64,000 nt of DNA from Acarospora socialis (lineage: Eukaryota > Ascomycota > Lecanoromycetes > Acarosporales > Acarosporaceae): the NCBI GenBank assembly GCA_025617375.2, contig JAMYGW020000009.1:558001-622000 (forward strand), given 5' to 3'. Below the pieces are notes generated by a model. That model saw only the letters and a list, made by a program, of their open reading frames with translations, had not been told where the DNA came from and made no database searches. The translations under genes were made by a program, and so were the position numbers. Shown here piece by piece: positions 21,684 to 33,172 of this stretch. The stretch's first letter is position 1. Each line of letters starts with the position of its first letter.

Positions 21684-22969
21684 TTACACCACCTTCCTCC
21701 TCTTTTCCCTCTCCCTCGCCCCCTTCTCCCTCCTCTGAATCCAACCCTCCGCCCCGACCCCCCCAAACACCAACCCCACGCCCACCCACTGCATCCCACT
21801 CAACCGATGCCCAAACCACAGCACGCTCAGCACCATCGTCAACATCTTCCTTGTCACCGTGACCGTAACCAACACAAGACTTGAGAACCGACTCAACGTC
21901 ACGAAAATAAACAGCTGCCCGACGGCACCGCAGGCGGAGAAAGCCAGCACGTCGTAGCCGACGGACGGGTGGGCGCGGATGAAGGATAACGCGGACGAGA
22001 GTTCGTGGCCAGCATGCGGGAGGGTGAGGCCGAGGGAGCGCGTGATGGTGTGCGTGATAGGCAGCGGGGAGAGGAGGAGATAGGCGGCCGTAAGGAGGGT
22101 GCACAGGATGTTCTGGGCGGCCATCATTTGCGGGCCGGAGTAGGGTTTGTAGCGCGGGGTGGTGAAGATGTGGTCCTGGGTGGAGTTGGTGAGGCCGTCG
22201 AGGAGGAGGTTAATGGCGAGGAGGAGGAGGCCCCAGGCGCTGTTTGTCGTCTCTGTCGCCCTTTTAGCGGATGCGGGTTTCCGCGGGTGGTGCAGGGTGA
22301 AGACGGCGACGCCGGCGGTGACGAGGGCGACGACGGCGTATTTGTACAGCGGGTAGCGTTTGCGGAAAATGGTGAGGTGCAGGAACATGACGGGCAGGAG
22401 CTTGCACGATTTTGTGAGGATGAAGGTGATGTAGTCAATGTGGGCGAGGCTGGCGTAGCCGAAGGGTGAGGCGAGGGAGGAGGTGATGGAGACAAGGATC
22501 AGGGGGCCGAGTATCGCGCGAGAGGGGAAGATAAGGCGGGTGGAAGGGGAGCTGCCCGAGGTGCTGAGGAGGTAGATGTAGCCTGTCAGGGCGGCGAAGG
22601 CGGATTGCACCGTGTTGAGGAAGATGGAATAAGTGAAGCGTTCTGGGGAGGAGGGCGGCCCGTAGGGCGTGGTCGTTATGCGCTCTTGGAGGAGAGCCCA
22701 TGATAGACTAGATGGCTGTCAGCATGCCACTCGGCGGATGGTTCGTGGAGGACGCACAAGGATGCGTATATACCGCCAATGCATATGATTAACTGAGTAA
22801 GACCAGCTTGCTCAGACATTTCCGGGGCAGTTGTTTGGTCTACCTTGCTGCGTGGCGCTTTGGAATGACCGTTTGTATAGAACTCGCTCGAACCGTTCTC
22901 CAATGGTCTCTCCATGATCTCAGACGAAGCTGCCCGTAGCAAAGGCGCTGCTTGTTTGCGTCGCGCCAT
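21684..22969 (-). CDS. hut1: UDP-galactose/UDP-glucose transporter, HUT1 (SLC35B1) family
   Basis: ER or Golgi multi-pass transporter of nucleotide sugars. Two exons, 22969-22758 and 22707-21684; 411 residues, normal for HUT1. After a 55-residue cytosolic N-terminus the first membrane segment is split by the 50-bp intron and restored as IICIGGIYASFLSWALLQER, the HUT1 signature at this place. Other landmarks are FGYASLAHIDYITFILTKSCKLLPVM, quoted here as FGYASLAHIDYI and LTKSCKLLPVM, then YAVVALVTAGVAVFTL, LLLDGLTNSTQD, SACGAVGQLFIFVTL and LVTVTVTRKMLTMVLS. About eight to ten membrane segments are expected. The C-terminal tail is basic (KGAREREKRRKVV), consistent with ER retention. GC content is high throughout. 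Confidence 0.9.
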
Positions 22970-23727
22970 TGCTGTTAGCGATGGAGCGATCGCAGTAATC
23001 TACAGCCGACTCGGCCAGATTGAGAATGTTCTGTTGGCTCTTTTTAATACATAGTGATCGCGCACAAATGTTGAAGCCAGAAGGAAGACTTGTCCAAGGA
23101 CAGTGACCAAGACGAAGATGATTAATTCGAATCTGCAATGTGGATGATCCACGCTTGGAGGTTACTCCCGCCCGCTAACCCTTCAAGGTCTAGTGTACGC
23201 ATCCCGCACTCCACACTGATGACGATTACCTTAGCAGACGAAACCTAAACCTTCAAGCCCGATTCAGTATAAATCGCATGTCCGCGATACTTCAGTTAAC
23301 CCGATCAACGTCTCACCACCCTCCTAGAGTAAGCGCCTTAGAGCGTTGATCAGTGGCACGTTGTGGTGATTGCCTTACATTAGCACCGATAGATATATCC
23401 CACCCAACCGGCAACAGGAAAGCAACACTAACTACCCATGCCAAGATTCAAACAGACGAGGTCTATAGATCAGATAGCAACAAAGACACTTGCAATATGA
23501 TCAACAAAGCGCCGATATGATGCCGCATTATCCATTGAGAGGCCACGAGCAAATGGCAGTAGATAGCGAAGCTTAACGGGGGAGACTAAGATACCGCGAG
23601 GCGCCAGAAGGCTAATGCTAGATAGCTCGAGGAAATAGCTCTGGCCTCTAGCCCGGTGAATAATATTGGCCGGCAGGCTGATAGAGTGGTAGGTGCCACA
23701 CCCCAAGCCGGCTCCGACAATGAATGA
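22970..23727. other. intergenic region
   Basis: About 0.76 kb between the start of the HUT1-like gene and the stop of the Whi5/Nrm1-like gene, both on the minus strand. A 78-codon minus-strand open frame (23470-23706) has no recognisable content. No repeats or RNA genes were seen. Confidence 0.45.
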
Positions 23728-24852
23728 TCACCCCATGTTCATCAGATTCAATAACCCTGTCGCCGCTCTTCCCTTGATCACGCTGCTCGGGAGGTTCGCG
23801 TCCGGATCAACGGCTTTGTCCTTCTGACCCCGCCTCTCCTGGCTTCCTGGGGGGCTCTCAAGTTGCGGCGGTGGGTGAGAGCGTTTTTGCTGCGGCAACG
23901 CTGGTGTGGCGAGACCAGGTGATGGCGTTTCGTGTGAGCTTGAGCCGCTAGTTGAGGTCGGTGGAGACGAAGGTATTGGAGGATCGTGGATTAGACGCGC
24001 CGAGTACGCCGTTGGTATGAGGACAGGCGCTGGCAATAGCTCTGATACAGTAGGTCTGATCGGAACGTCTGCCTTTTGAAGTGTAACGGCCTCTTGCGGC
24101 GAAGACTTCTGAAGCTGCGCCGGTGAGTGTACCAGCTTTTTGGGAGAAATTTGTAAACGCGACAGCGGGATGTTGGTCTGATGAGTGTTTATTTTGAACA
24201 TGGCGACACGTAGTCGTAATCGAAGTGTCTCAGCATGCTGGATACACTGTCAGCGCCAACCTAAGGTTCCAATTTGATCGTTCTTGTACATACCAGTCTA
24301 ACTGTAGGTTGCCCTGGTGTGGGTGGCTCCGTCGGCGCCGTCTGGGTTGATGAAATCGACTCGTCGTCGGGATCAAGATCTATTACTGACGATGTTGAAT
24401 CCTTAACGGTACCCTGTGAGGCAGCCTGAGGGGCACCCTCGTTGCTGTCAGGGAGCGGTGTTTGTGTCAGACAAGACGGCGTGTTCGCGGGAACCGGACA
24501 TGACTCCTATAGAGTCATTAGCATTATACTGATGATGGTTTAAAATACTTACCTTGAACTCCGTCTGCTCAGGAGTCTGCACATCCTCGTAGACTCGGAT
24601 GGGATCCTCGCGTGCTTCAACCCAGGGCCGGGAACCGCGACGTGCTGTAGACTTCCGTGAGGACCCCTCCACCTGATCGATGCTTCGTTTCTGTCCCACG
24701 CGTGGTGGTGAGCATACAGGACCTATCGGCGGTAAAGAAATAGGCTTGTGCGAAGCAGATAATGGATTCCTCAGCTCCGAGACGGTGGTGGGCGTGTTGA
24801 CAGCAAGGGAACCAAGAACGCGTCTCGGAGTTGTGACCTGTGTGTCTGACAT
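23728..24852 (-). CDS. Whi5/Nrm1-like transcriptional repressor of G1/S genes
   Basis: Exons: 24852-24553, 24506-24294, 24237-23728; 340 residues. The only structured block is AETLRLRLRVAMFKINTHQT followed by NIPLSRLQI, made by joining exons 2 and 3. It matches the GTB motif of the Whi5/Nrm1/Srl3 family (PF08528), which docks on SBF/MBF-type transcription factors to repress G1/S genes. The N-terminus (TPRRVLGSLAVNTPTTVSEL) and the rest are disordered, with several Ser/Thr-Pro sites of the kind a cyclin-dependent kinase would use. Exon 1 contains two ACGCGT hexamers (24698, 24818), the MBF-binding sequence in yeasts; MBF control of Nrm1 is known there. Divergent from the LMBRD2-like gene with 338 bp between starts. 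Confidence 0.75.
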
Positions 24853-25190
24853 GTTCTCTGATGATCAATTAATTAAGCCAAGGTCGTCGAACAAAGCAAT
24901 GGTATAAGAAATATTTGTTTGTTGTGGTTGAAGATAGCACTGTTTTGGTAGGAAATGGAGCTCTGGAAGTTAGTTACTGATTCGCGTTTCGGATCATCGG
25001 TCGGTCCGGTATCTTTCATTTCTCACGTGACATGAGCCATCGTCGTCATTACGAGGTATGCGAATGGCAATGCCGCAAAGACTCATTGCCAGCAACACTC
25101 GACGATGACAACGCTGGAGCATCTCCAGAGCCATACGAGTGACGGTTGCGCAAGAGTGTCTTATCGCTTCATCGTACTAATCTGCTACTG
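24853..25190. promoter_or_regulatory. shared divergent promoter region
   Basis: 338 bp separate the start codons of the Whi5/Nrm1-like gene and the LMBRD2-like gene. It holds a CACGTG E-box at 25024-25029, in the context TCACGTGAC, which is the Cbf1/USF-type bHLH site. Function is inferred from position only. Confidence 0.45.
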
Positions 25191-27399
25191 ATGACCACAA
25201 CTATGCAGGCCTCTTCCATTGCAGTCGCTGTGGCGTCAGCCAAATCCTCCATCGGCTCCGATATATTTGCGCTCACCGCTCTGCTCATCATAACGCTTCT
25301 AATTCTCCTTCTCCTCCGACACTTCGTGCCGCTCCGAAGCACTCCGGCGTACCTCCTTGTGCCCATCTTCCTTGCGTTGGCGTTACCGCTCAGCATCATC
25401 CTACTCGTCCCAATCGATCTTGCCTCTAGCTCTAGTACTACAGATGAAGCTTCTCGAGGAATATGGCTCCCAGACCGCGTCATGCTGGTGGCTTGGCGGG
25501 TTGCGTATTGGTTGACATTCGCTTTGACATGGTATTTCGCATCTTGTCCCAGTTGGTGGTGGTATTGGTACTGACTGCTGTGTTAGGGTGATTCTACCAT
25601 TGCTCGGGCAATATATGGATTCCGGCTACCGAACACCCAAGGATCGCATCATTTATTCCTTGCGGTCTAACGGGAGGTACCAGCTTATGGTTCTCGGCTG
25701 TGCTACGGTTGGACTGATCTATATCTTCATTCAAAATGGCTTCGATAGTTCGTCTGTCAAAGGCTTGGTAATGGCGTTGGCATACTGTTGGGGCTTGGTT
25801 CTTGCCATATACTTAATGGGTCATGGCCTCGTTTCAATACCGAGGAGACTCTTCCGGAATGCAAACATTAGCGGGAGGTTAAAGAGGCTGCAATATCAAG
25901 CACCAAAGGTGTATGACCGGTTGACAGACGCTATTGCCGAGGTAGAAGAGTTGAAGCACCAAGTATTCCAACTGCAGCAGCGCAGAAGCGGATTAAATGG
26001 TGGTTACAAGGATTGGATCGAGGACTTAGCTGAAGCTTCGAATTTACCAGAGTCTCGAGCGTCCACAGCGCCAGCACCTAAACTACATTCTACCCCGGTA
26101 CCCGCTGTCATCACGGACCGCTATCTCGCGGAACTGACAAGGAAGTTGAATCGAGCGCGCCATAAGCGTTTGCGCTTCATTGATAGTTGGGACCGCCTTG
26201 TTCGAGAAGCAGCAGACACGCAAGCAATCCTTGATTCTTCAACATCGAAACAGCTCGACTGGGGTAGAACTTCACGTCCAGCCTCATTATTGGAGCGCTG
26301 GAACGTTCTAACGCCTTATACACGATACTTGCTTCATGGACATTTCATACCAGCATTTCGACTGGTCGCCGCCATTTTCTTCTCGTTGGCATCTATTTGC
26401 ATAGTATGGTCCGAACTCATTAAGTTTATTGCACCTAAGCTGTCAGTCATCAGCCTTACCGTTGTACACCATAGGTGGAGTGACAGAGGCGAGATTGGTT
26501 TTGCTGGACAGCTCATTGCCTCTATGTGGATTCTCTACATGTGTACCGCCGCTTTTGCAAGCTTTGATGAAGTCAAGGTGTGGGGCAATCGTGCATTGGT
26601 CCGACGAAACACCTACGGCGAGAGTGCTTGTTGGTACGCAGGCCAGACTGCGAAACTAACAGTACCCTTAGCGTATAACTTCGTCACCTTTCTTCCTAAA
26701 GACATCTACCGCAAGACCACGTTCTACCACTTCCTCGGCCGTCTGATCAACCTCACTCCTTTAGGGCAAGGGTTCGATTACTTCTTCCCGATTTTTATCC
26801 TTGTCCCTGTGTGTGCTACTCTCTTCAACCTCTATGGGAAAGTTCAGAACGCCTTCGGATTCGGTATTCTGGAAGATGAAGATGATGTTGAGAACCCAAC
26901 AGGTTACGGTACTGGTGGCTGGAGAGAAGGACGCAACCTCATTGAGCGGGAGCTCAACCGTACTACTGATCTTGGTCTTGCTGCACGAGTGGATGGATCT
27001 TCCTCTCCTTTACAACCCGGCGCACGCAGTCCCATTGGACTTGGAGGTCGACGAGATGGGCTGTCAAATCTGGTAAGTTCTGGACGTCGCACAGCAGCGA
27101 TGTTGCACGACCCACTAGAGAGGCCATCAAGACGACAAGTTCCGAGTAATCCGTCTTCCATCGAGCGCGCGGAAGAAGAGGATGAAAACTTCTTCCAAGG
27201 TTTCGCTCATCGGTTGAAGAACACTCTTGATACGACTAGTAAGCCTCAATGGCTTGATGATTTGGGCGATGGGTTTAAAAGGCCGAAGTGGATGGGCGGA
27301 GTAAGCGGGAATACCGAGAGTAGTGCGAGGGCGGAATCCGGGAGGGGTATGGGAAGATGGTTTGGAGGACGGCCTTCTGATGGTCGCGTCCGATTGTAA
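25191..27399 (+). CDS. LMBR1-like membrane protein (LMBRD2 family)
   Basis: Multi-pass membrane protein of the LMBR1/LIMR family. Exons 25191-25531 and 25587-27399; 717 residues. About nine membrane spans: three before and at the intron (IFALTALLIITLLILLLL, LLVPIFLALALPLSIILL, AWRVAYWLTFALTWV), then VILPLLGQYMDSGYRTPKDR, a landmark of LMBRD2, LMVLGCATVGLIYIFIQNG and others up to FFPIFILVPVCATLFNLYG. A long cytoplasmic loop near residues 220-330 has coiled-coil character (AIAEVEELKHQVFQLQQRR). The tail is disordered and ends in RWFGGRPSDGRVRL. I chose ATG 25191 because the frame upstream to 25146 has no ATG. Animal relatives are linked to receptor trafficking; fungal function is unknown. Confidence 0.88.
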
Positions 27400-28218
27400 C
27401 ATTTGGATTTTGGAAGCATAGCGAAGGAGTATAGTGATCCACTGGGTAGTCACATACAACAGGGAAACATACAAGGGGTTATGGTCATTGGTCAAGAACC
27501 ATGAGTACGAGTAGATCGCCTATAGAGAACCAGTGATCCCGAACAGGTAACACAACCTGTCATTGACACATATGATTATGTCTACTGCGTATTCCATTAT
27601 GATTGTCCCAATGTGTTTGCGCCGTAGTTGTAGTCTTGTTGTGATGTTTGATCTGTTTGATTGCTTGGGAACGTGGCAGTGGGCTGGGGCTGGGGACATC
27701 CGCCACTTGAACTCTAGGATTCCGTGTGGTCATTGGCTCATCTTGTCTACAATAACCTCCGAGCTCCCCTTAAGGATGTTTGTATTGCAGATATTTGTAT
27801 GATTTAAATACCATAACTTGTACTTCAAGCACAAATTGTCCATATCTGAGCCTTGGACTCCTGAATCCTGAAATATAGGGTAGAAAGTCGCTATCAGTTT
27901 ATGTTGACGGCGCTGATGCGCTTGATTCTCTACAAGAAGCTGTGCACCCAGGGATATAAGCAACCTTCAGGCCGCACAACGAGCACAGACATTGACAAAG
28001 TGTCACGACATCGAGCTGTGGTCGGTTCATTGTCCAACCCTGCAGTGACCCCTTGTGGCCTCCACCAACTGAAGAGATCGCCGAGTAGATCTCCGACTCC
28101 TCCACACGCTCGAAACCAAGCAAGTTAGACTCACATTTCGACTGGGAACAGCGCACAATATCAACAGCTTGATGTGAGGGGCAACTACGGCTTTCCTATC
28201 ACCCAACATTTCCTCGTT
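27400..28218. other. intergenic region upstream of the TeaR-like gene
   Basis: About 0.8 kb between two genes in the same direction. Only short open frames without recognisable content were seen. Confidence 0.45.
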
Positions 28219-30135
28219 ATGGCTGCGGTTTCCGGTCCGCAGCCCGCAAGTACATTAGCACCGCCCCACGGCTTGCATGCAGGTGGAGAGCAGGAGTGGA
28301 AGCATACAGTACCACACAATCTAGAGGTACTATTTTCCCACTTGTGCGTGTGAATTGACTGTGGTATCAACACCGAGTCCGAGCTCTAACCCTTACAACA
28401 ATGCGCCAAATACATCCAACGTAATGCTGATCCTCTGGCGACGATTGCTAACACTTGGACTTTATAGCAGACGAATAACCACCACTTCCCAAGACTTCAT
28501 GCAGACCTTCAGATTCCCTCTCAGTCAAATCAATCCGATCACCGAAATAATCCACATCAGACCAGTCGCGCATCGCAGGCGCGCAACACATCACCTTCAG
28601 AGCAGTCACAGAGACATGCGGAGAAGGCTCAGCCTCGCGAGACGTTAAGAAGTGGTCCCGTAGCTGACTCTGGGTACCTTGCGCCGAGTCGAGTGGGACG
28701 GAAGGTAAGTAGTATCAGTCAAACAGGAAGTGAGGCGGACAGTCTACTGGATCTGTACGGACCACAGTCAGTGAGCGGAAGTGGAGGCAACAGTATGGAC
28801 CATGAGGATGGGCGCCGGGCTGGGGCTAATGGCAATGATCTCAACTTTGACGACGAGGACCCAGAGCGCTCGAAGTGGATACACAGGGACAAGTTGGCAA
28901 AGATTGAGAGCCAAGAGCTACAGCAGGCAGGCTACCAACTTCCCCCTCAGTTTCGGGCAGCAAGCAGAGTAAATGGGAGTCGGGAACGAAGTGTTGAGGA
29001 GGATGAACATATCACTAATGGGCATCAATCGGATCCATACCAACACGAGCGAGTGGAGAAGCGACAGAGAGTCGTCTCTCCAACACCAGGATATGAAGAA
29101 GACTTTAACCAAGTACCTCCCAACTTCGATATCAGGACGCCCGAAGAGATAGCAGCAGACCCCTATGAAGAAGGCCACTCACCGCAGACGTACCGCCAGA
29201 CTGGTGTCAGAGCTAGTTCTTCACGGATACCACTACCGAAATCGAGTCCCTTGCCTATACCGCAAGACTACATTGAAAGAAACACACCACTACCGCGGAA
29301 GCGTGGTTACAGTGGTGGTTGGAGCGGCGGTGACGAGGATGGTCTGATGTATAGCAAGACGCGGAGCAGGAGTCATAGTATTGGCAGCCAGGTTCTTCTC
29401 GACGATACCGAACATCTCAATGGCACCCCCACTCCTGCGAGCCGTCCTGTAAGTCGAAGCATGGCTCAACCAGCGATCGGTAAAGCAAAACCACCCGGTA
29501 AATCCGCACCAGTATCAGGGGCGCGGAAGATATCAGCTGCCAATCGCATAGCGTCTGGACAGCAGGCCTCCCGCACAGCATCATCCGCCAATCGCAACTC
29601 TCCAGGGCAGCGGCCAAACACAAGGTCAGGCGAGTCTCGGCCAACATCAGCAATAAATCGACCAGAAGGCGACCCACCGTGGCTCGCTACGATGTATAAG
29701 CCCGACCCACGATTACCGCCAGATCAGCAAATTATACCTACCCACGCCAAGCGCTTACAGCAAGAGCAGTGGGAAAAGGAAGGGAAATACGGCTCGACTT
29801 TTGATAAGGAGTTCCACCCAATAGCCATACACACTCAGAACGGTCTGCAACGACCCCTTCCGTCGGCGGATGACACCAAACCCAAGCAAAAAGAAGACGA
29901 GCCATCTGCTTGGCCGCTCAACACGATTCCCATGAGCCCTACGCTAAGCAACTCTCGACCCGGGACCGGCGGAACCGAACACGGGGGCTACAGTACCATC
30001 CCGAAGGTGCAGAGCACCCCACCATCCGGGAGGGCGCAGAGCCCCAGAAAGGTACAGCAGCCCAGCAGGATGCAAGACCTGCCAAAAGAGGAGGGACGGA
30101 AGAAAGATGGGTGCGGTTGCTGCGTCGTCATGTGA
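28219..30135 (+). CDS. teaR: TeaR/Mod5-like prenylated cell-end polarity protein
   Basis: Exons 28219-28326 and 28468-30135; 591 residues. The 5' exon is inferred: it gives an ATG start (MAAVSGPQPASTLAPPHG), a GTACTA donor at a codon boundary, a branch-like GCTAAC and a TATAG acceptor, and joins in frame. The protein is almost wholly disordered, rich in Ser, Pro, Arg and Gln. A short conserved block lies near residues 450-500 (PPWLATMYKPDPRLPPDQQI and HAKRLQQEQWEKEGKYG). The last residues CGCCVVM form a CaaX box with a preceding cysteine, predicting farnesylation and perhaps palmitoylation. Such a protein fits Aspergillus TeaR and fission yeast Mod5, membrane anchors for the kelch protein TeaA/Tea1 at growing tips. 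The coding call is firm; the TeaR name rests on layout and the conserved block. Confidence 0.68.
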
Positions 30136-30799
30136 AAGGGGCCAACCGCTGTACTTCTAACTACGATATCCTTTGTCTTACCATTTCAACATCGAGCCCG
30201 GCGTTTCATGGAGCGTTACCGAAAGACCTTTGTGCTTCTTCTGGTTTTCACCAGCGATATGTTCTTTCGTAAAGCGAGAAATACATACTCGTTTTGGACA
30301 GTATCGATTACTCGTCTATCCTTCTTCTTCTTGGTCTTTGTAGCGCAATATCACCCCTGGCCGGCAATATTTCTCATTGTGTTATACCTGCCTTCGGGCA
30401 CGCGCCGAACTTACTGTTGATTATTCGCAACGGTACATATCTGGATCTTGGCGAGCTGCATGTGTCTATAGTGACTCAGCTGGTGCTGAGCAAAGAAATA
30501 CCATGATTATGGAACCATCAGATAGAGAGTCAACCACGTAGTTGGCGTTGTGCCTCTCGCAGTACGATTGAAACGGGTACGGAGCTTTTCCACTTGCGTT
30601 TCCTCGAAGCTTCAGGAGTGTTTGGGTGGGGACCGAGAGCTTGGCTCGGGTCTCCGTTAGCGCTCCCGGCATCGCGGTACGGAAAAATGCTGACGTTTCC
30701 ACGTGTGTGACAGCAAATCATACACATCATGATAAATATAGCTTACTTAAAATGGATACTGGGGAGAAGTGCTTGTGGGTGAGTAGCAGGGCCCATCTA
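30136..30799. other. intergenic region
   Basis: About 0.66 kb after the TeaR-like gene. Nothing was recognised. Confidence 0.4.
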
Positions 30800-31570
30800 A
30801 GGTATGTACTCATCAGCACTGAAGATTCCACGCACGCGCTCAAGGCGAACGCCACGGGTCTCAGGATGAAGTGGACTTCGATAAGTTTAGCACCACCAGA
30901 CAAAGCGGGGAATGTGAAAGAGATTCATACCGAACAATCCCCCAATGACGTTGAACAAGGCATAGACTATTCATATCTTCCATCCAATCCATGAATACCC
31001 AATTGGACCGCAATACACCGTAACAAAGACCATGAGCCATTGTGCAGACATGCTGAGATCTACACCAGTGTTATGGTAGTTTAGCGGCATCGTTTGATTG
31101 ACATATACATACTGCAGAACAGGAAGGAAAGACCATCCAGGCAAGGAACCACAGATGAGACTGAAAACAAGGATCCAATTTGAAAGCATTGCCACTGCTG
31201 TCTTCACTGTTGCCTCATCACCAACAGTGAGTAGAGCTATGAATGAGATGATAAAGACAGTCTGAGCTGCTGAACCACATCAAAGTCATGTTCATTGACT
31301 CAATTTCTCACAGAGTATTGAAATAACGAAATCTCCTATAGTCAAGAGGGTTATTGTGGCGCCTGACACGATAGACAAAGTGACTGCACCAAGACCATTC
31401 TAGACTTCAAATGTTGTCAATCTGTAGTAGAAGATTATGGTGGTGTCCATCAGATAGGCGATACCAATAAGGATAACTCCGTTATGGATATGTTGTGCGG
31501 CCTGAGGCGAGGAGCCATCGTAGACGAAATCTGAGAATTTCCACGTAGGTCCGCATAACTTGGTCCTCTG
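30800..31570 (-). pseudogene. decayed MFS sugar-transporter gene, C-terminal part
   Basis: Read on the minus strand, several frames give pieces of a sugar-porter MFS protein. GVILIGIAYLMDTTIIFYY lies near 31470. LVFSLICGSLPGWSFLPVLQ and LSMSAQWLMVFVTVYCGPIG followed by YSWIGWKI lie in the open frame 30971-31207. ALFNVIGGLF and PETRGVRLERVRGIFSADEY follow after a frame change; the last corresponds to the PETxGxxLEE signature after the twelfth membrane span. Stops and frame changes separate the pieces and no N-terminal half was found, so the gene is broken. It lies about 20 bp downstream of the P450 gene, on the same strand, and may be the remnant of a co-regulated transporter. Confidence 0.55.
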
Positions 31571-31585
31571 ATAACAATTGCTTCA

Positions 31586-33172
31586 TCATTTCTTGCTTGC
31601 AGGCAGTGGCAATGAGGCCTCAGCATCATTCTCCGCAGCAGCCATCACCAAAACATGGCTTTGCGTAAGTTCCGCGGCTTTCCATTCCTTCTCGATGATC
31701 TCTTTAACATGATCATTCCGTGGTACAAATTCGACTTCGAACACAGGCGGCTGCGAAGCAAAACCGGAGCTGTAGGCCATGTCATCCACCTCTATCTGGT
31801 TTCCGTCCTTGTCTTTTGCAGGCCGGATGTCGAAAGCCCAGAGGATGCAAGCCACAAATACCCGTAAAGTCTTCCGAGCAATGTTCCTACCGGTGCACTT
31901 GCGAAGTCCGAATCCAAAAGACACCTCGGGGAGCGTGTGACTCCCGATCCACCTCTTTGGCTGGAATCTGTGTGGATCATCGTATACACGCGGGTCATGA
32001 TTCATCGACCAGACCGATGGTATCACAGTGGTACCTTTGGGGATACCATAACGCTTTTCGGTACCGTCTTCGTGCCTAATGTACGTGTCGGCCTCTGATG
32101 TAGCGTGAGGGGCAACCATAGGCAAGACGGGACGCCAACGTAATACTTCTTTGACGAAAGCTTCGACCTCCGGTAAGTTGTGCTCGTCTTCGACTTCCGG
32201 CAACCTGTGGGAGCCAACTACCTCATCTAGTTCTCTCTGAACCACCCTGACTGCCTCGGGGTACTTCAACATCGCCAGGATGGCACTTCTCGCCGCTATG
32301 GTTGTCGTGTCGAGGCTTGCGAGATTCAAGACACCAACGTTGTAGCTCTTTTGTTCTTCCACCATGTCTTTGCCGTATTTCGATGCGTTGATCTCTTTCG
32401 CCCAATTCCACCCCTCACTCTTTAGCCCCCTCTTCCAGTTGTCAAGATGGAGTTTTGATTCAAGACGATAATGCTCTTTGGCGGTCCACTTCCAAGGAGC
32501 CATAAAAGAAGGTACTCGGTTAAGCCAAGGTACGACATCCACTAACCACGTCGCCGGACGTCCGGCATAGGCGAAGTTGTCTTGTACCTGGTGAGCCCTC
32601 TTCAGTATTTCGTAATTCTCGTCAGTGATACGGAAGTTGTAAGCAGCCATGTAGGCAACGTTGGCGGAAGCTAGTTGGAGGTGTTTGACGAAGTCATTGC
32701 TGGAGAGAAATGCATATACGAGTCGCTTGCTCTCGAGGTTCTGCGATGCCCGGTACTGCTGGGAAGTATCAGAACGCAACACCGGGGCCTGCATGCGCTT
32801 GTGCTCCTTATACTCCTCGCCGTAAGGCATCAGGAGGAGATGCTGGCTGTTTGACGCGTTCTCAAATGCCTGGGTCATGCGGGGCCGGTCACTGTAAATG
32901 TCCCGCCGTCGATTGAGGAGCCGATGCGCATCGTCGATGTCTGTGATGACGATGACGGTTTGGGTGAAATGCTGAAGACTGAATAGACCGCCATAGTTTT
33001 TGGCCAACTCATCATAGATGAGCCATGGACGCTCTTTAAGCCTAGGAATAAGATTGCCGATGACCGGAAGGCGGCGAGGTCCAGGAGGGAGAGATTTGTC
33101 TCGTTTATGCTCGTATAAAAGGCGCTTGACCGTCACAGCAGCAATGATAGCACACAATACACCAAAAAGCAT
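31586..33172 (-). CDS. cytochrome P450 monooxygenase
   Basis: A single-exon gene of 528 residues. An N-terminal membrane anchor (MLFGVLCAIIAAVTVKRLLY) is followed by the proline-rich hinge LPPGPRRLPVIGN. I-helix: LASLDTTTIAA, keeping Asp-Thr-Thr. K-helix ExxR: EVLRWRPVLP. The FQPKRW block precedes the heme loop FGFGLRKCTGRNIA with the ligand Cys near residue 422. The hinge and I-helix resemble the group that includes O-methylsterigmatocystin oxidoreductase (CYP64-like), but substrate cannot be inferred. The C-terminal ~35 residues beyond the usual end are Ala/Glu-rich. It should sit in the ER membrane and need a P450 reductase encoded elsewhere. A broken MFS transporter follows it directly. 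Confidence 0.92.
   Translation of the reverse strand: MLFGVLCAIIAAVTVKRLLYEHKRDKSLPPGPRRLPVIGNLIPRLKERPWLIYDELAKNYGGLFSLQHFTQTVIVITDIDDAHRLLNRRRDIYSDRPRMTQAFENASNSQHLLLMPYGEEYKEHKRMQAPVLRSDTSQQYRASQNLESKRLVYAFLSSNDFVKHLQLASANVAYMAAYNFRITDENYEILKRAHQVQDNFAYAGRPATWLVDVVPWLNRVPSFMAPWKWTAKEHYRLESKLHLDNWKRGLKSEGWNWAKEINASKYGKDMVEEQKSYNVGVLNLASLDTTTIAARSAILAMLKYPEAVRVVQRELDEVVGSHRLPEVEDEHNLPEVEAFVKEVLRWRPVLPMVAPHATSEADTYIRHEDGTEKRYGIPKGTTVIPSVWSMNHDPRVYDDPHRFQPKRWIGSHTLPEVSFGFGLRKCTGRNIARKTLRVFVACILWAFDIRPAKDKDGNQIEVDDMAYSSGFASQPPVFEVEFVPRNDHVKEIIEKEWKAAELTQSHVLVMAAAENDAEASLPLPASKK

Noticed and set aside
22005-22469. 154-codon plus-strand open frame with repetitive Gly/Glu/Asp
   Set aside because: Antisense shadow of the HUT1-like transporter gene.
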